Below are positions 24,946 to 34,124 of a stretch of DNA of 64,000 nucleotides, piece by piece. The notes below the pieces were generated by a model. That model saw only the letters and a program-made list of their open reading frames with translations. It ran no database searches and was not told where the DNA came from. Origin of the DNA: Arthrobacter sp. 131MFCol6.1 (lineage in GTDB: Bacteria > Actinomycetota > Actinomycetes > Actinomycetales > Micrococcaceae). The stretch is taken from NCBI RefSeq assembly GCF_000374925.1, contig NZ_KB895543.1, positions 1 to 64,000 of the forward strand, in the 5' to 3' direction. Both the position numbers and the translations under genes were made by a program. How positions within the stretch are numbered: the stretch's first letter is position 1; every line of letters starts with the position of its first letter.

Positions 24946-27573
24946 ATGCCCACACCGCTCAACCAGGCCCTGGCCGACTCTGCGCTTCTGACCAAATCCC
25001 TCCCGCTGGGCCTGCTCCGCGCTTTCGTGCAGACCAACGCGGCTGACGACGGGCTCACGCCGCAACTGCTCGCTGAGCTCAAGATCCTGGCCCGCACCCC
25101 CGGGCTGCTCGTGGCCTGCAATTACGGCGGCACGCTGTGCGCAGCAGAAGGCATTTCCACCGAGACCCTCCCGCTGGGCAGCGCGGCGATCGCGCTGCGG
25201 GCGCTGGCAGCCCTCCCGAACACCCACGCCGCCGTCATCTCCGGACGGTCGCTGCGGGATCTGGCCGCCGTCTCTCGGCTCCCCGCGGAGGTGCACCTGG
25301 TCGGCTCGCACGGCGCGGAGTTCGACATGGGCTACGCCCACGGGCTGTCCCTCGCCACCGAATCAGTGCTGCAGCAGGCCAGCCAGGCGCTCGCCGAAAC
25401 CGTGGGCGCCTACCGGGGCATCAGCATCGAGCGCAAGCCGGTCGCCGTGTCGGTGCACACCCGCCCGGCGGCCCCTGACGTCGTCGCACTGGCCACCTTG
25501 AAGGCGGAGGAGATCGCCCGGGCGCACGGGCTGCACTTCGTCGTGGACGGCTCGGTGCTGGATCTCTCCGTGGTGGAGCCGTCCAAGGCCTCCGCGCTGG
25601 AGCACCTGCGCTCCATGCTCGGCGTGAGTGCCGCCCTCTACGCCGGCGACGCCTCCAGCGATGAGCTGGCCATGGCGACGCTGCGCGGGCCGGACATGGC
25701 GCTGCGCGTGGGGGAGGGGCCCAGCGTGGCCGCCCACACGCTCCGGGATCCGGAGTCGTTCGCCCGCGTCCTGGCGATCCTGTTCGAACTGCGGCGGGCG
25801 TGGCTCTTCGGCGAGGACGCCGTGGGGCTGGAGCGGCACTCCATGATCGGCAACGGCTCCTCCACTGCCCTGATCACGCCGGACGCGAAGATCTGCTGGA
25901 TGAGCCACCCGCTGCCGGACAGCGGGTCGCTGTTTGCCCATCTGCTCGGCGGCGATGCGGCGGGGCACTTCTCCGTGGAACCGGCGAAGTCCTCGCAGGT
26001 CCTGGGCCAGCGCTACGTGGACAGCACCATGATCGTCGAAACCCGCTGGGCCGACGTCACCGTGACGGACTATCTGGAGCCGGCCCCGGACGGCATCACC
26101 AGCCTGGTCCGGGTGCTGTCCGGCACCGGCACGGCCCGGATTGTCTTCGCCCCGCGGCCGGACTACGCGAATGCCCCGTTCAGCATGGAGGCGCGCGGAA
26201 CCGAACTGCACGTCGTGGGAACCGCGGATCCGATCATTCTCCAGGCGCCCGGCGTTGCCTTTGCCATCACCTCCGACGGCCGGCACGCCACCGCCACGGG
26301 CGACGTCGACCTGCGGGACGGGCCGGTGGTCCTCAACCTGCGCTGCGGCGACACCGAACCCCAGCCCGCGGTGCCGGAGGATGAAACCGGGCGCCGCGCC
26401 GCCGTCGCCCATCACTCCCGGCGCTGGGTCCACGAACTGCAACTGCCCGGCGTGAAGCCGTCGCTGGTCCGCCGGTCCGCGCTGGTGCTCCGGGCCCTGG
26501 TCCACGAACCCACCGGCGCCGTGCTGGCCGCGCCCACCACCTCACTGCCGGAGGGAATCGGCGGCACCCGCAACTGGGACTACCGGTACTGCTGGCTGCG
26601 GGACGGGTCCATGACCGTCAACGCGCTCGTGGACCTGGGATCCACCGCGGAGGCCGAGGGCTTCCTGGCCTGGCTTGGCCGGATCCTGGCCCACGCCCCG
26701 GGCCCGGAGTGGCTCCATCCGCTCTACTCAGTGACCGGGGCGCCGCTGTCCACCGAGGCCATCATCGAGAGCCTGCCCGGCTACGCGGGGTCCCGCCCGG
26801 TGCGGATCGGGAACGCCGCCGACCACCAGGTGCAGCTGGACGTGTTCGGACCGATCGCCGAGCTGATCCACGCCCTCAGCGCCCGCCAGGGCGTGCTCTC
26901 CGATGACCACTGGGACCTGCTGGTCCAGATGGCCGCGGCCGTGCTGGCCCGCTGGCACGAGGCTGACCACGGCATTTGGGAGGCCCGGCGGGCGCCGCGG
27001 CACCATGTCTACACGAAGGTGATGTGCTGGGTGGCGCTCGACCGGGCGCTGCGCACGGCCGCCCGTCATGGCCGGGAACCGCTGCCGGCCTGGGAACCCA
27101 CGGCGGCGAGGATCCGGGAGGAAGTCCTGCGCGAGGGCTGGGACGAGTCGGCGGCCTCCTACACCGTGGCGTACGACAGCCCGGACCTGGACGCGGCCGT
27201 GCTGCACATCGGTCTCTCCGGCCTACTGGACGCCAACGACCCCCGATTCCTGGCCACCGTCACGGCGGTGGAACGGGAACTGCGGGTGGGGCCCACCGTT
27301 TTCCGCTACAGGTACGACGACGGTCTGCCGGGCCTGGAGGGCGGCTTCCACATCTGCACCACCTGGCTGATCGAGGCCTACATCGCCGTCGGCCGGATTG
27401 AGGAGGCCTGGGACCTCTTTGACCAGCTGGTGAACCTGTTCGGTCCCACCGGGCTGCTGCCCGAGGAATACGACCCCGGCACGGAAACCCACTTGGGCAA
27501 CCATCCGCAGGCCTATTCGCACCTGGGCTTCATCCGCTGCGCCCGGCTCCTGCACGAGCACCAGAAGAACTGA
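24946..27573 (+). CDS. GH15 glucoamylase/trehalase-type enzyme fused to a degenerate trehalose-phosphatase (OtsB-like) domain
   Basis: 875 residues. The N-terminal 265 residues have OtsB/HAD architecture: VISGRSLRDLAAVSRLP (motif II Ser), IERKPVAVSVHTRPA (Lys) and YAGDASSDELAMATLRGPD (motif III region). The HAD motif I, normally DxDGT, reads N59-Y-G61-G-T, so both catalytic aspartates are gone. Residues from about 300 on are GH15 with GTRNWDYRYCWLRDGS and the C-terminal Glu in LLPEEYDPGTETHLGNHPQA. GH15 enzymes of this type in actinobacteria include trehalases and glucoamylases; no signal peptide, so cytoplasmic. The start ATG 24946 has AAGGA eight bases upstream; the upstream frame from 24835 was rejected. 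Likely a trehalose or alpha-glucan hydrolase with a regulatory pseudophosphatase. Confidence 0.85.
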   Translation: MPTPLNQALADSALLTKSLPLGLLRAFVQTNAADDGLTPQLLAELKILARTPGLLVACNYGGTLCAAEGISTETLPLGSAAIALRALAALPNTHAAVISGRSLRDLAAVSRLPAEVHLVGSHGAEFDMGYAHGLSLATESVLQQASQALAETVGAYRGISIERKPVAVSVHTRPAAPDVVALATLKAEEIARAHGLHFVVDGSVLDLSVVEPSKASALEHLRSMLGVSAALYAGDASSDELAMATLRGPDMALRVGEGPSVAAHTLRDPESFARVLAILFELRRAWLFGEDAVGLERHSMIGNGSSTALITPDAKICWMSHPLPDSGSLFAHLLGGDAAGHFSVEPAKSSQVLGQRYVDSTMIVETRWADVTVTDYLEPAPDGITSLVRVLSGTGTARIVFAPRPDYANAPFSMEARGTELHVVGTADPIILQAPGVAFAITSDGRHATATGDVDLRDGPVVLNLRCGDTEPQPAVPEDETGRRAAVAHHSRRWVHELQLPGVKPSLVRRSALVLRALVHEPTGAVLAAPTTSLPEGIGGTRNWDYRYCWLRDGSMTVNALVDLGSTAEAEGFLAWLGRILAHAPGPEWLHPLYSVTGAPLSTEAIIESLPGYAGSRPVRIGNAADHQVQLDVFGPIAELIHALSARQGVLSDDHWDLLVQMAAAVLARWHEADHGIWEARRAPRHHVYTKVMCWVALDRALRTAARHGREPLPAWEPTAARIREEVLREGWDESAASYTVAYDSPDLDAAVLHIGLSGLLDANDPRFLATVTAVERELRVGPTVFRYRYDDGLPGLEGGFHICTTWLIEAYIAVGRIEEAWDLFDQLVNLFGPTGLLPEEYDPGTETHLGNHPQAYSHLGFIRCARLLHEHQKN

Positions 27574-27602
27574 CCACCCGACCCGCGGACGGCCGGCCGC
27601 CG

Positions 27603-28745
27603 CTACTCGCAGCCGACGCCGTCCCCGTCCCCGTCCAGCCTGCGGTTGTACCCCGGCTGGCCGACGTGGATGGGCGCCGCGCCGGCCGCACGGACCGCGG
27701 CGCAGTTCGCGTAAGCCACCCCGGGCACCGGGGCAGGTGCCGGCGCGGGTGCGGGTGCGGGACGCGCGGCCGGCGCAGGTGCTGGGGCGGCTGCCGGCTG
27801 GTTGGCGGGGGACAGGGCGGCCGGGCAGCTCGCCAGGACCCGGGCCATGGCGTCGTGCTCGGCCTGGGTCACCCAGAGCCCATAGCTGGATTTCACCGAA
27901 ATCTGGCGGGCGACGTAGTCGCAGCGGTAGGACTTGTTCGGCGGCAGCCAGGTGGCGGCGTCGCCGTCGCTCTTGCCCTGGTTGGCCGGACCGTCCACCG
28001 CCAGCAGGTTCAGCGGATCGTTGGCGAAGGCCAGCCGCCGTGCCGGGCTGAGCTGCTGGGCGCCCTTCTGCCAGGCGTCGCTGAGGGCCACGACGTGGTC
28101 GATCTGGACCGCGGTGCTGGTGGCGTTGCCGCGCAGGAAGTGGATGGCGGCGGCCGTGTAGGGATCGGCCAGGACGCCGGAGAGCACCACGCAGTTCCGT
28201 GTCCCGGGCCGGAACGCGACGGAAGTGAGGTCGCGGCGGAGCACGTCATTGCGGGTATCGCAGCCGTTGCGGTCGACGTCGGACCAGGCCGGGCCGAACT
28301 GGTCGCGGGAATAACCCGTCTTGGGGGCGCGGCCCTTGACGGGCAGCGTGGCCAGTACCGTCAGGGCTTTGCCCGCAAGGGCCGGCTGCTGGGGCGCGGC
28401 GCCGGCCACATCGGCGCCGGCAACTTCGACACCGGCCGCATCGGAACCGGGAACCCCGGCGCCGGGGGTGGCGTCCGGATCCAGCGGAGCGCCGTCCGTG
28501 CCGGCTGACGCAGTGGCGGCGGCAGCCGTGGCGACGGGCCGGATGCCGGTACCGGCGGCCGGGGGGACTGCCCCGGGGCCGGCGCACGCCGACGTCGCCA
28601 CCAGCAGCAGGCCCGCCACCCCGCGGACGACCCAGTCGACCGCGCCGATTCGCGGGCTGCGGGCACCTGTAGTTTGGGCGCTGCTGGACTGGATGTCGCT
28701 GGACCGGGTGCTGCCTGATCGCGTGCTGAGCAATTCTTCCCCCAC
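27603..28745 (-). CDS. Secreted HNH (DUF1524/GmrSD-type) nuclease with excalibur domain
   Basis: Up to 380 residues. A hydrophobic segment ending LLLVATSAC looks like a lipobox, followed by an alanine/proline-rich linker. The DUF1524 HNH domain has YSRDQFGPAWSDVDRNGCDTRND, the His in VQIDHVVALSDAW and the Asn-rich NDPLNLLAV. A second low-complexity AP linker leads to a C-terminal excalibur calcium-binding motif LDGDGDGVGCE. This arrangement is that of exported actinobacterial nucleases. The N-terminus is uncertain: GTG at 28745 has only a weak GAG upstream, and 45 residues precede the signal-like segment, which is long for a lipoprotein. Convergent with the GH15 gene. Confidence 0.83.
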   Translation of the reverse strand: MGEELLSTRSGSTRSSDIQSSSAQTTGARSPRIGAVDWVVRGVAGLLLVATSACAGPGAVPPAAGTGIRPVATAAAATASAGTDGAPLDPDATPGAGVPGSDAAGVEVAGADVAGAAPQQPALAGKALTVLATLPVKGRAPKTGYSRDQFGPAWSDVDRNGCDTRNDVLRRDLTSVAFRPGTRNCVVLSGVLADPYTAAAIHFLRGNATSTAVQIDHVVALSDAWQKGAQQLSPARRLAFANDPLNLLAVDGPANQGKSDGDAATWLPPNKSYRCDYVARQISVKSSYGLWVTQAEHDAMARVLASCPAALSPANQPAAAPAPAPAARPAPAPAPAPAPVPGVAYANCAAVRAAGAAPIHVGQPGYNRRLDGDGDGVGCE

Positions 28746-28816
28746 CTCATGCTGTTGCCCCGGGTACCCGCGGGGCGCTTAAGACCGGCCCCAGCCTACC
28801 GGTTGCTCCGGCGGAG

Positions 28817-29947
28817 TCAGCGGACCCCGGGGCGGGAGGCTGAGAAGATGGCCGGCGCTCCCCCTTCGCCGGTCGCGAGGTCGGCCAGGATCCTGCCCAC
28901 GGCCGGCGTGAACTTGAAGCCGTGCCCGGAGAAGCCGGCGCCGATGACAACCGGGCCGATCCGGTCCAGGACAAAGTTCTCATCCACGGTGGTCGTGTAG
29001 GTGCAGCTGATGTCGGTGAGCGAGTCGGCGTCGACCCCGGGCAGCCAGTCCCGGGCGTAGCGCTGCAGGGCCGCCCGCTGTTCGGGCTCCGCCGCGAAGC
29101 TCCGCCGGTCCGGGTCCACCACCGGGCCCACCCCGTGCCATCCGGCCTTGATCCCCTCGCCCGGAGTTTGCATGCCGTAAACCGGCGAACGCCAGTACCC
29201 GTACGCATCGCCGTGGCCGGGCATGTGGTTGAACCCCGGCCACTGGGCTCCGCCGTCCGTGATGGCGAAGTGTGCGGGTTGTTCCTGCGTGACCGTCAGC
29301 CGGGGCAGGGGCGCCACTCCGGCCAGCAGTTTCGTGGTCCAGCCGCCGGCGGTGACTACCGCCCGCCTGGCGGCGAGGACCTCGGTGCGGCCGCCGGCCT
29401 CAAGCGTGAGCCGCACACCGTCGTCGAGGACTTTCAGCTCGAGGACCTTTACGTAATGGCGGATCTCGGCGCCGAGCCCGGCGGCGAGGCGCTGCAGCGC
29501 CGGCAGTGCAGCGTCGGGGTTCAACTGGCCGCCGTCCGCCATGTGCAGCACGCGCGTCTCGAACCGGATGCCCCGCCAGCGCTCGGCGGCTTCCTCGGCG
29601 GAGAGGAACTCCGCCCGGAGCCCGGCGGCGAGCAGCGCGTTCCGGACCTCGGGCAGCCGCGGATCGGGGCCGTGGTTGACGACGCCGGTGCGCGCCAGCA
29701 GGCGCTCGCCGGCGTCCGTTTCGAGCTCGCCCCACAGCCGCGCCGCCTCGGCCAGCATGGCGACGTAGTCCGGATCGGCGTAGCCGGGGTTGAAGTTCCG
29801 GGTTGTGCCGTGGGAGGCGCCGTTGCGGTGGCCGGGCCCGAACTGCTCCAGCAGGGTCACGTCCCGGCCGCGCCGGGCCAGCGCCCACGCGGCGGCGGAG
29901 CCCATCGCGCCGCCGCCGATGACCACGGTGTCCAGGGTTGTTGTCAA
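28817..29947 (-). CDS. FAD-dependent amino-acid oxidase (SolA / sarcosine-oxidase-like)
   Basis: 376 residues. The Rossmann motif VVIGGGAMGSAAAWALARRG and the family segments HRNGASHGTTRNFNPGY and IGAGFSGHGFKFTPAVG place it with N-methyltryptophan/monomeric sarcosine oxidases (DAO fold). These oxidise N-methyl or secondary amino acids and release peroxide; the substrate is not known. The start is taken as TTG 29947, because GGAGGAGG stands about five bases upstream; an ATG 13 codons earlier lacks such a site. In SolA/MSOX the flavin is linked to a Cys near the C-terminus; I do not see a Cys in the matching segment, so covalent FAD is doubtful. Confidence 0.87.
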   Translation of the reverse strand: MTTTLDTVVIGGGAMGSAAAWALARRGRDVTLLEQFGPGHRNGASHGTTRNFNPGYADPDYVAMLAEAARLWGELETDAGERLLARTGVVNHGPDPRLPEVRNALLAAGLRAEFLSAEEAAERWRGIRFETRVLHMADGGQLNPDAALPALQRLAAGLGAEIRHYVKVLELKVLDDGVRLTLEAGGRTEVLAARRAVVTAGGWTTKLLAGVAPLPRLTVTQEQPAHFAITDGGAQWPGFNHMPGHGDAYGYWRSPVYGMQTPGEGIKAGWHGVGPVVDPDRRSFAAEPEQRAALQRYARDWLPGVDADSLTDISCTYTTTVDENFVLDRIGPVVIGAGFSGHGFKFTPAVGRILADLATGEGGAPAIFSASRPGVR

Positions 29948-30000
29948 GGGTCCTCCTCCGGGTTGGGTGCCGGTCCGCCCAGCCACGCTGCCCAGCGAGG

Positions 30001-30927
30001 TCAGGCCAGCAGCAGGGCCACGCCGATCATGGCGGGCACAGCTACCACAGTAGTGATCAGCACGGTGTCCCTGGCTACCGTGACGCCGGTGCGGTAGCGG
30101 CTGGCCGCGACAAACACGTTCTGGGCGGTGGGCAGGGCTGCGGTGACGACGGCGGCAAAGAGCGCCTGCTCCTGCATGCCGAGGACAAAATGGGCAAACA
30201 GGTACGCCACCAGCGGGTGGACCACGAGTTTGAAGAAGCTCGCCAGCAGGGCGTCCAGCCGGCGTCCGGCGGCCGCCTGCAGCGGTTTGGAACCGTTCAG
30301 GCTCATGCCGAAGGCGATCAGCATGGCCGGGATGGCGGCCCCGCCGATCAAGTGGATGGGCTCCAGGATCAGCGGCGGCACCGTCCAGCCGGTTGCGGCC
30401 ACCAGAAGCCCTAGTCCGGTGCCCACGATCATCGGGTTGCGCAGGATCATGAGCACGAAACTCAGGGGGGTGGTGCGGTGCGAGCTGGTGGTGGCGTCCA
30501 ACGCCATGAGGAACAAGGGGGTGAAGAAGGCCAGCTGGAAGATCAGCAGGGGTGCCACATAGCTGGCGTCACCGAGCACGAAGACGGCGATGGGAATGCC
30601 GAGGTTGGCCGAGTTGGCCAGCGACGAGCTCATGGAGGAGATGAGGGCTTCCGGCAGGGACCGCTTGAGCGCGAAGCGCACTATGCCAAAGAACAGGACC
30701 GCCGTGGTCACGGCCCCGACGGCCGTCACGAGAAGCGGCGCGGCAAAGACGTCATGCAGTTTCGCCTTGCTGAGGGTCTCGAACAGCAGGGCGGGGCTGG
30801 CCACAAAAAACGTCAGGGCGCTCAGGACGGGGCGGGCGTTCTCGCCCAGGATATTGCGCCGGCCCACGAACATGCCGACCAGGATGATGGCCCAGACGAC
30901 AAAGAATCCCGCCAGTACCCCTAGCAC
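30001..30927 (-). CDS. AEC family transporter (auxin efflux carrier-like)
   Basis: 308 residues with about ten hydrophobic helices in the 5+5 pattern of AEC carriers. Signature segments are SALTFFVASPALLFETLSK, LANSANLGIPIAVFVLGD and the C-terminal FAAVVTAALPTAQNVFVAA. Bacterial members move carboxylates or amino acids. Only 53 bases separate it from the flavoprotein gene downstream, so the two may be co-transcribed, with the carrier supplying or exporting the substrate. That is inference. Confidence 0.9.
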   Translation of the reverse strand: MLGVLAGFFVVWAIILVGMFVGRRNILGENARPVLSALTFFVASPALLFETLSKAKLHDVFAAPLLVTAVGAVTTAVLFFGIVRFALKRSLPEALISSMSSSLANSANLGIPIAVFVLGDASYVAPLLIFQLAFFTPLFLMALDATTSSHRTTPLSFVLMILRNPMIVGTGLGLLVAATGWTVPPLILEPIHLIGGAAIPAMLIAFGMSLNGSKPLQAAAGRRLDALLASFFKLVVHPLVAYLFAHFVLGMQEQALFAAVVTAALPTAQNVFVAASRYRTGVTVARDTVLITTVVAVPAMIGVALLLA

Positions 30928-31033
30928 GCGGTTCTCCCCGGCGGGGCGGGTGGACGGCGGGTTAGGGTCACCCGTCCAGAGTAATCAGCTTTATTCCGCG
31001 GGCTGTCCTATTACGCCCGACGGCGCGCTGCCG

Positions 31034-31462
31034 CTAGTTGAGCGTGGCGTTGTTCAGCGAGTGCGGCGGACGCATGAGGCCGGGTGTCATGCCCTCCGCG
31101 GGGTCGTTGCCGATCTGGACAATCTTGTTGTCCTGGTCAACGTGGACCACCTTGGGGTTGTACGCCCTGGCCTCTTCCGTGGTCATCTGGGCGTAGGTGA
31201 TGAGGATGACGATGTCGTTCTCGTGCATCAGGTGGGCGGCGGCGCCGTTGATGCCGATCACGCCGGAACCGCGCTCGCCGGCAATCGTGTACGTCTCGAG
31301 CCGGGCGCCGTTCGTGACGTCGACAATCGCCACGAGCTCCCCGGGCAGGATGTCGGCCGCCTCCAGCAGATCCAGGTCCACGGTGACGGATCCGACATAG
31401 TGAAGGTCCGCGTGCGTGACCGTCGCGCGGTGGATCTTGGATTTGAATATTGTGCGATTCAT
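31034..31462 (-). CDS. panD: Aspartate 1-decarboxylase proenzyme
   Basis: 142 residues, slightly longer than the 126-residue E. coli enzyme but usual for actinobacteria. The self-cleavage site G24-S25 in YVGSVTVD generates the pyruvoyl group. Conserved [30 protein letters not shown] follows. It makes beta-alanine from aspartate for pantothenate and CoA. It is not beside panB or panC here. It lies 95 bases after the LysR gene on the same strand and may have its own promoter. Confidence 0.97.
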   Translation of the reverse strand: MNRTIFKSKIHRATVTHADLHYVGSVTVDLDLLEAADILPGELVAIVDVTNGARLETYTIAGERGSGVIGINGAAAHLMHENDIVILITYAQMTTEEARAYNPKVVHVDQDNKIVQIGNDPAEGMTPGLMRPPHSLNNATLN

Positions 31463-31557
31463 AACGACATCAGTCTAACGCGGGGCCACCGTCCGCGCTG
31501 TGGCCCACTGCACACGGTGCAGGCCCGTCACGCGCGCCGTCCCTCAAAGACAGGCAG

Positions 31558-32514
31558 TCACGCGGGCCGGTCCACGGGAGCCGGATCAAGAGCGCCGGCG
31601 GCCGCCGCCGGCACGATGGATGCCGCCGTCACCGCCAGGATTTCCCGGGCCGCCAGCAGTGCGGGCCGCCTGGCGCTCGAGCGCCGCACCGAGGTGAACA
31701 CCGTCCGGTGCGGATCCCCGGGCAGGTCCAGGAGCTGCGCGCTGGTGCCGCGGCCGGTCCACACGAGGTCGGGCATCAGGGCCACCGCATTACCGGATTC
31801 GATCAGCCGGATCTGGGCCTGCAGGTCGGCGGTTTCAAAGCGGACATCGGGCTCGAACCCGGCGCTCCGGCAGGCCTGCTCGGCCCAGTGCCGGGAGGCC
31901 GCCCCGCGCGGTTCCATCACCCAAGGCAGCCCCGCCGTATCGGCCAGCGTCCTGATGGGCTCGCGCTCGGGCGAGGGCGGCGGAACGGCGAGCCGGATGG
32001 CGTCACGGGTCAGGGCCACCCGGTCCAGTTCGGCATAGTGCGGGGCGGCATGGCCCGGGTACTGCTCGGCGATCACGAGGTCGAAGTCGCGGGCCCACGT
32101 CTCGTGAAGGGCCGTCTCCGGTTCCCGCTGGGTCATTTCCACCCGGACTTCCGGGTAGCTGGCGGTCATCCTGGTCAGGGTGTCCGGCATGAGTGCCAGT
32201 GCGGCGGACTGGAAAACCGCAATCCGCACGGTGCCGGTGACCGTGGTCAGCGACGCGGCCAAATCCGCCTCCGCCTGCTCGAGGGTCTCCAGGAGCTGGG
32301 AGGTGTGGGCCACCAGGACTTCGGCCTGCGGGGTCAGCTGCACCCGGCGCCCGGTCTTGCGCAGGAGCTCCACCCCGGCCTCCTTCTCAAGAAGCGCCAG
32401 CTGCTGCGAGACTGACGACGGGCTGTACTGGAGCGCCTCGGCAACTTCGGCCAAAGTGCCCCGGATCTTCAGTTCGCGCAACAGCCGCAAACGCCGGACG
32501 TCGAGCATCGCCAT
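31558..32514 (-). CDS. LysR family transcriptional regulator
   Basis: 318 residues. The N-terminal winged helix-turn-helix (RLLRELKIRGTLAEVAEALQYSPSSVSQQLALLEKEAGVELL) is typical LysR, followed by a periplasmic-binding-like effector domain. It is divergent from the amino-acid permease at 32651, with 136 bases between starts. That gap holds a LysR-type box at 32537-32551. Control of the permease, and perhaps of putA, is the natural guess. The effector is unknown; proline is possible. Confidence 0.92.
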   Translation of the reverse strand: MAMLDVRRLRLLRELKIRGTLAEVAEALQYSPSSVSQQLALLEKEAGVELLRKTGRRVQLTPQAEVLVAHTSQLLETLEQAEADLAASLTTVTGTVRIAVFQSAALALMPDTLTRMTASYPEVRVEMTQREPETALHETWARDFDLVIAEQYPGHAAPHYAELDRVALTRDAIRLAVPPPSPEREPIRTLADTAGLPWVMEPRGAASRHWAEQACRSAGFEPDVRFETADLQAQIRLIESGNAVALMPDLVWTGRGTSAQLLDLPGDPHRTVFTSVRRSSARRPALLAAREILAVTAASIVPAAAAGALDPAPVDRPA

Positions 32515-32520
32515 TCCTTT

Positions 32521-32555
32521 GTGAATTCTGACGGTTATTCATTAAGAGAATTCAC
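32521..32555. promoter_or_regulatory. Candidate LysR operator between regulator and permease
   Basis: A perfect 9-base inverted repeat GTGAATTCT / AGAATTCAC with 17 bases between. Nested inside is ATTC-N7-GAAT at 32537-32551, which fits the LysR T-N11-A box. Its edge touches the permease -35. Confidence 0.6.
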
Positions 32556-32584
32556 TTTATCTAATGCAATCGGGCTTGCATACT
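32556..32584 (+). promoter_or_regulatory. Permease promoter, shared type with putA
   Basis: TTTATC (32556-32561), 17 bases, CATACT (32579-32584). The stretch around it is 26 of 36 identical to the one before putA at 34289-34324, including both boxes and the spacing. Confidence 0.65.
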
Positions 32585-32650
32585 GTTCTCACTCGATAAT
32601 CCCCATCACAGGGTGGAGTGATGGGCACCGCACCTAAGCAGGAGGCCCTC

Positions 32651-34114
32651 ATGGCTACAAGGGATTTGTCACAGTCGATCATGCGGCGCAAGCCCATCGA
32701 CGACATCGAGGAAGAAAACAAACACAGCGGATTGCACAAGAGCCTGGGGCTCTGGCAGCTGACGGCCATCGGCGTCGGCGGCATTATCGGCGTCGGCATC
32801 TTCTCTTTGGCGGGCCTTGTGGCCCACGGCAGCGAGACCGAGCCCGGCGTCGGCCCGGCCGTGCTCGTCTCGTTCCTGATCGCCGGCCTGGCATCCGCCG
32901 CAGCGGCGCTGTCCTACGCCGAGTTCGCCGGCATGATCCCGCGGGCAGGCTCGGCCTACACCTACGGCTACGTTGCCCTCGGCGAGATTATCGGCTGGTT
33001 TATCGGCTGGGACCTGCTGCTGGAGTACATCGCCATCGTGGCTGTGGTGGCCATCGGCATCTCGGGCTACTTCGATGCCTTCCTCTCCGGCATCGGCATC
33101 CACATGCCCGTCTGGATGACCTCGACGCCGGATGAGGGCACGGGCGGAATCATCAACCTTCCCGCGATCCTCGTCTGCCTGCTGGTGACCTGGATCCTCT
33201 CCCGCGGCACCAAAACCTTTGGACGCTTCGAGCTGATCGCCGTCGGCATCAAGGTGCTGCTGATCCTGTTCATCATCGGTCTGGGCATTTTTTATGTGAA
33301 CACCAACAACTACAACCCGTTCTTCCCCAGCGGCTTCGGTCCGGTAGTGGCCGGTTCCGCCACGGTGTTCTTCGCGGTGTTCGGCTACGACGCCATGAGT
33401 ACCGCGGCGGAGGAGGCCACCGACGGCAAGAAGCACATGCCGAAGGCGATCATCCTCTCGCTGGTCATCGCCATGCTGCTCTATGTCGCAGCCACCCTAG
33501 TGCTGACCGGCATGCAGAACTTCACTGAGATCGACCCCAAGGCCGGCTTCGCGTCCGCCTTCAACAGTGTCGGGTTGCCGGTGATCGCGACGATCATCTC
33601 CGTGTTCGCCGTGCTGTCCATCCTCACCGTGATGCTGACCTTCCTCCTCGGCGTCACCCGCGTCTGGTTCTCGATGAGCCGCGACGGCCTGCTGCCTGGC
33701 TGGTTCTCGAAGACGGACCGGCACGGTACGCCGCAGCGCGTGACCTGGATCGCCGGCCTCGGGGCCGCGATCCTGGCCGGCATCCTCCCGATCAAGGCTG
33801 TGGCGGACCTGACCAACATCGGCATCCTCGCAGCGTTCGTCGTCGTCTGTGTGTCGGTGATCGTGTTCCGCTACAAGAAGCCCGACGCCCCGCGGACCTT
33901 CCGCCTGCCGCTGATGCCCCTGGTTCCGGCGTTCGGTGTGTTTGCCTCGCTCTTCCTGATGTTCCAGCTGCACTGGGAGACCTGGCTGCGGTTCGGCGTC
34001 TGGCTCGTGATCGGGCTGATCATCTACTTCACGTACGGCCGCAAGAACTCGCTGATGAACCCGGACAGCCCGCGGCACGAGGAGATCGTGGAGATGCACC
34101 GCCCCCTGACCTAG
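32651..34114 (+). CDS. APC family amino acid permease
   Basis: 487 residues with about twelve membrane helices. The APC signature is in LTAIGVGGIIGVGIFSLAGL, with further marks FFAVFGYDAMSTAAEEATDGKKHMPKA and VTRVWFSMSRDGLLPGWF, as in the cationic-amino-acid/YhdG-like branch. It imports amino acids with protons. The start ATG 32651 has GGAGG five bases upstream; an in-frame start about ten codons earlier (32618/32621) has a weaker site. The promoter shared with putA suggests proline or a related amino acid as substrate, which is inference since close homologues are annotated only as general permeases. Confidence 0.9.
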   Translation: MATRDLSQSIMRRKPIDDIEEENKHSGLHKSLGLWQLTAIGVGGIIGVGIFSLAGLVAHGSETEPGVGPAVLVSFLIAGLASAAAALSYAEFAGMIPRAGSAYTYGYVALGEIIGWFIGWDLLLEYIAIVAVVAIGISGYFDAFLSGIGIHMPVWMTSTPDEGTGGIINLPAILVCLLVTWILSRGTKTFGRFELIAVGIKVLLILFIIGLGIFYVNTNNYNPFFPSGFGPVVAGSATVFFAVFGYDAMSTAAEEATDGKKHMPKAIILSLVIAMLLYVAATLVLTGMQNFTEIDPKAGFASAFNSVGLPVIATIISVFAVLSILTVMLTFLLGVTRVWFSMSRDGLLPGWFSKTDRHGTPQRVTWIAGLGAAILAGILPIKAVADLTNIGILAAFVVVCVSVIVFRYKKPDAPRTFRLPLMPLVPAFGVFASLFLMFQLHWETWLRFGVWLVIGLIIYFTYGRKNSLMNPDSPRHEEIVEMHRPLT

Positions 34115-34124
34115 CCACCCCACC

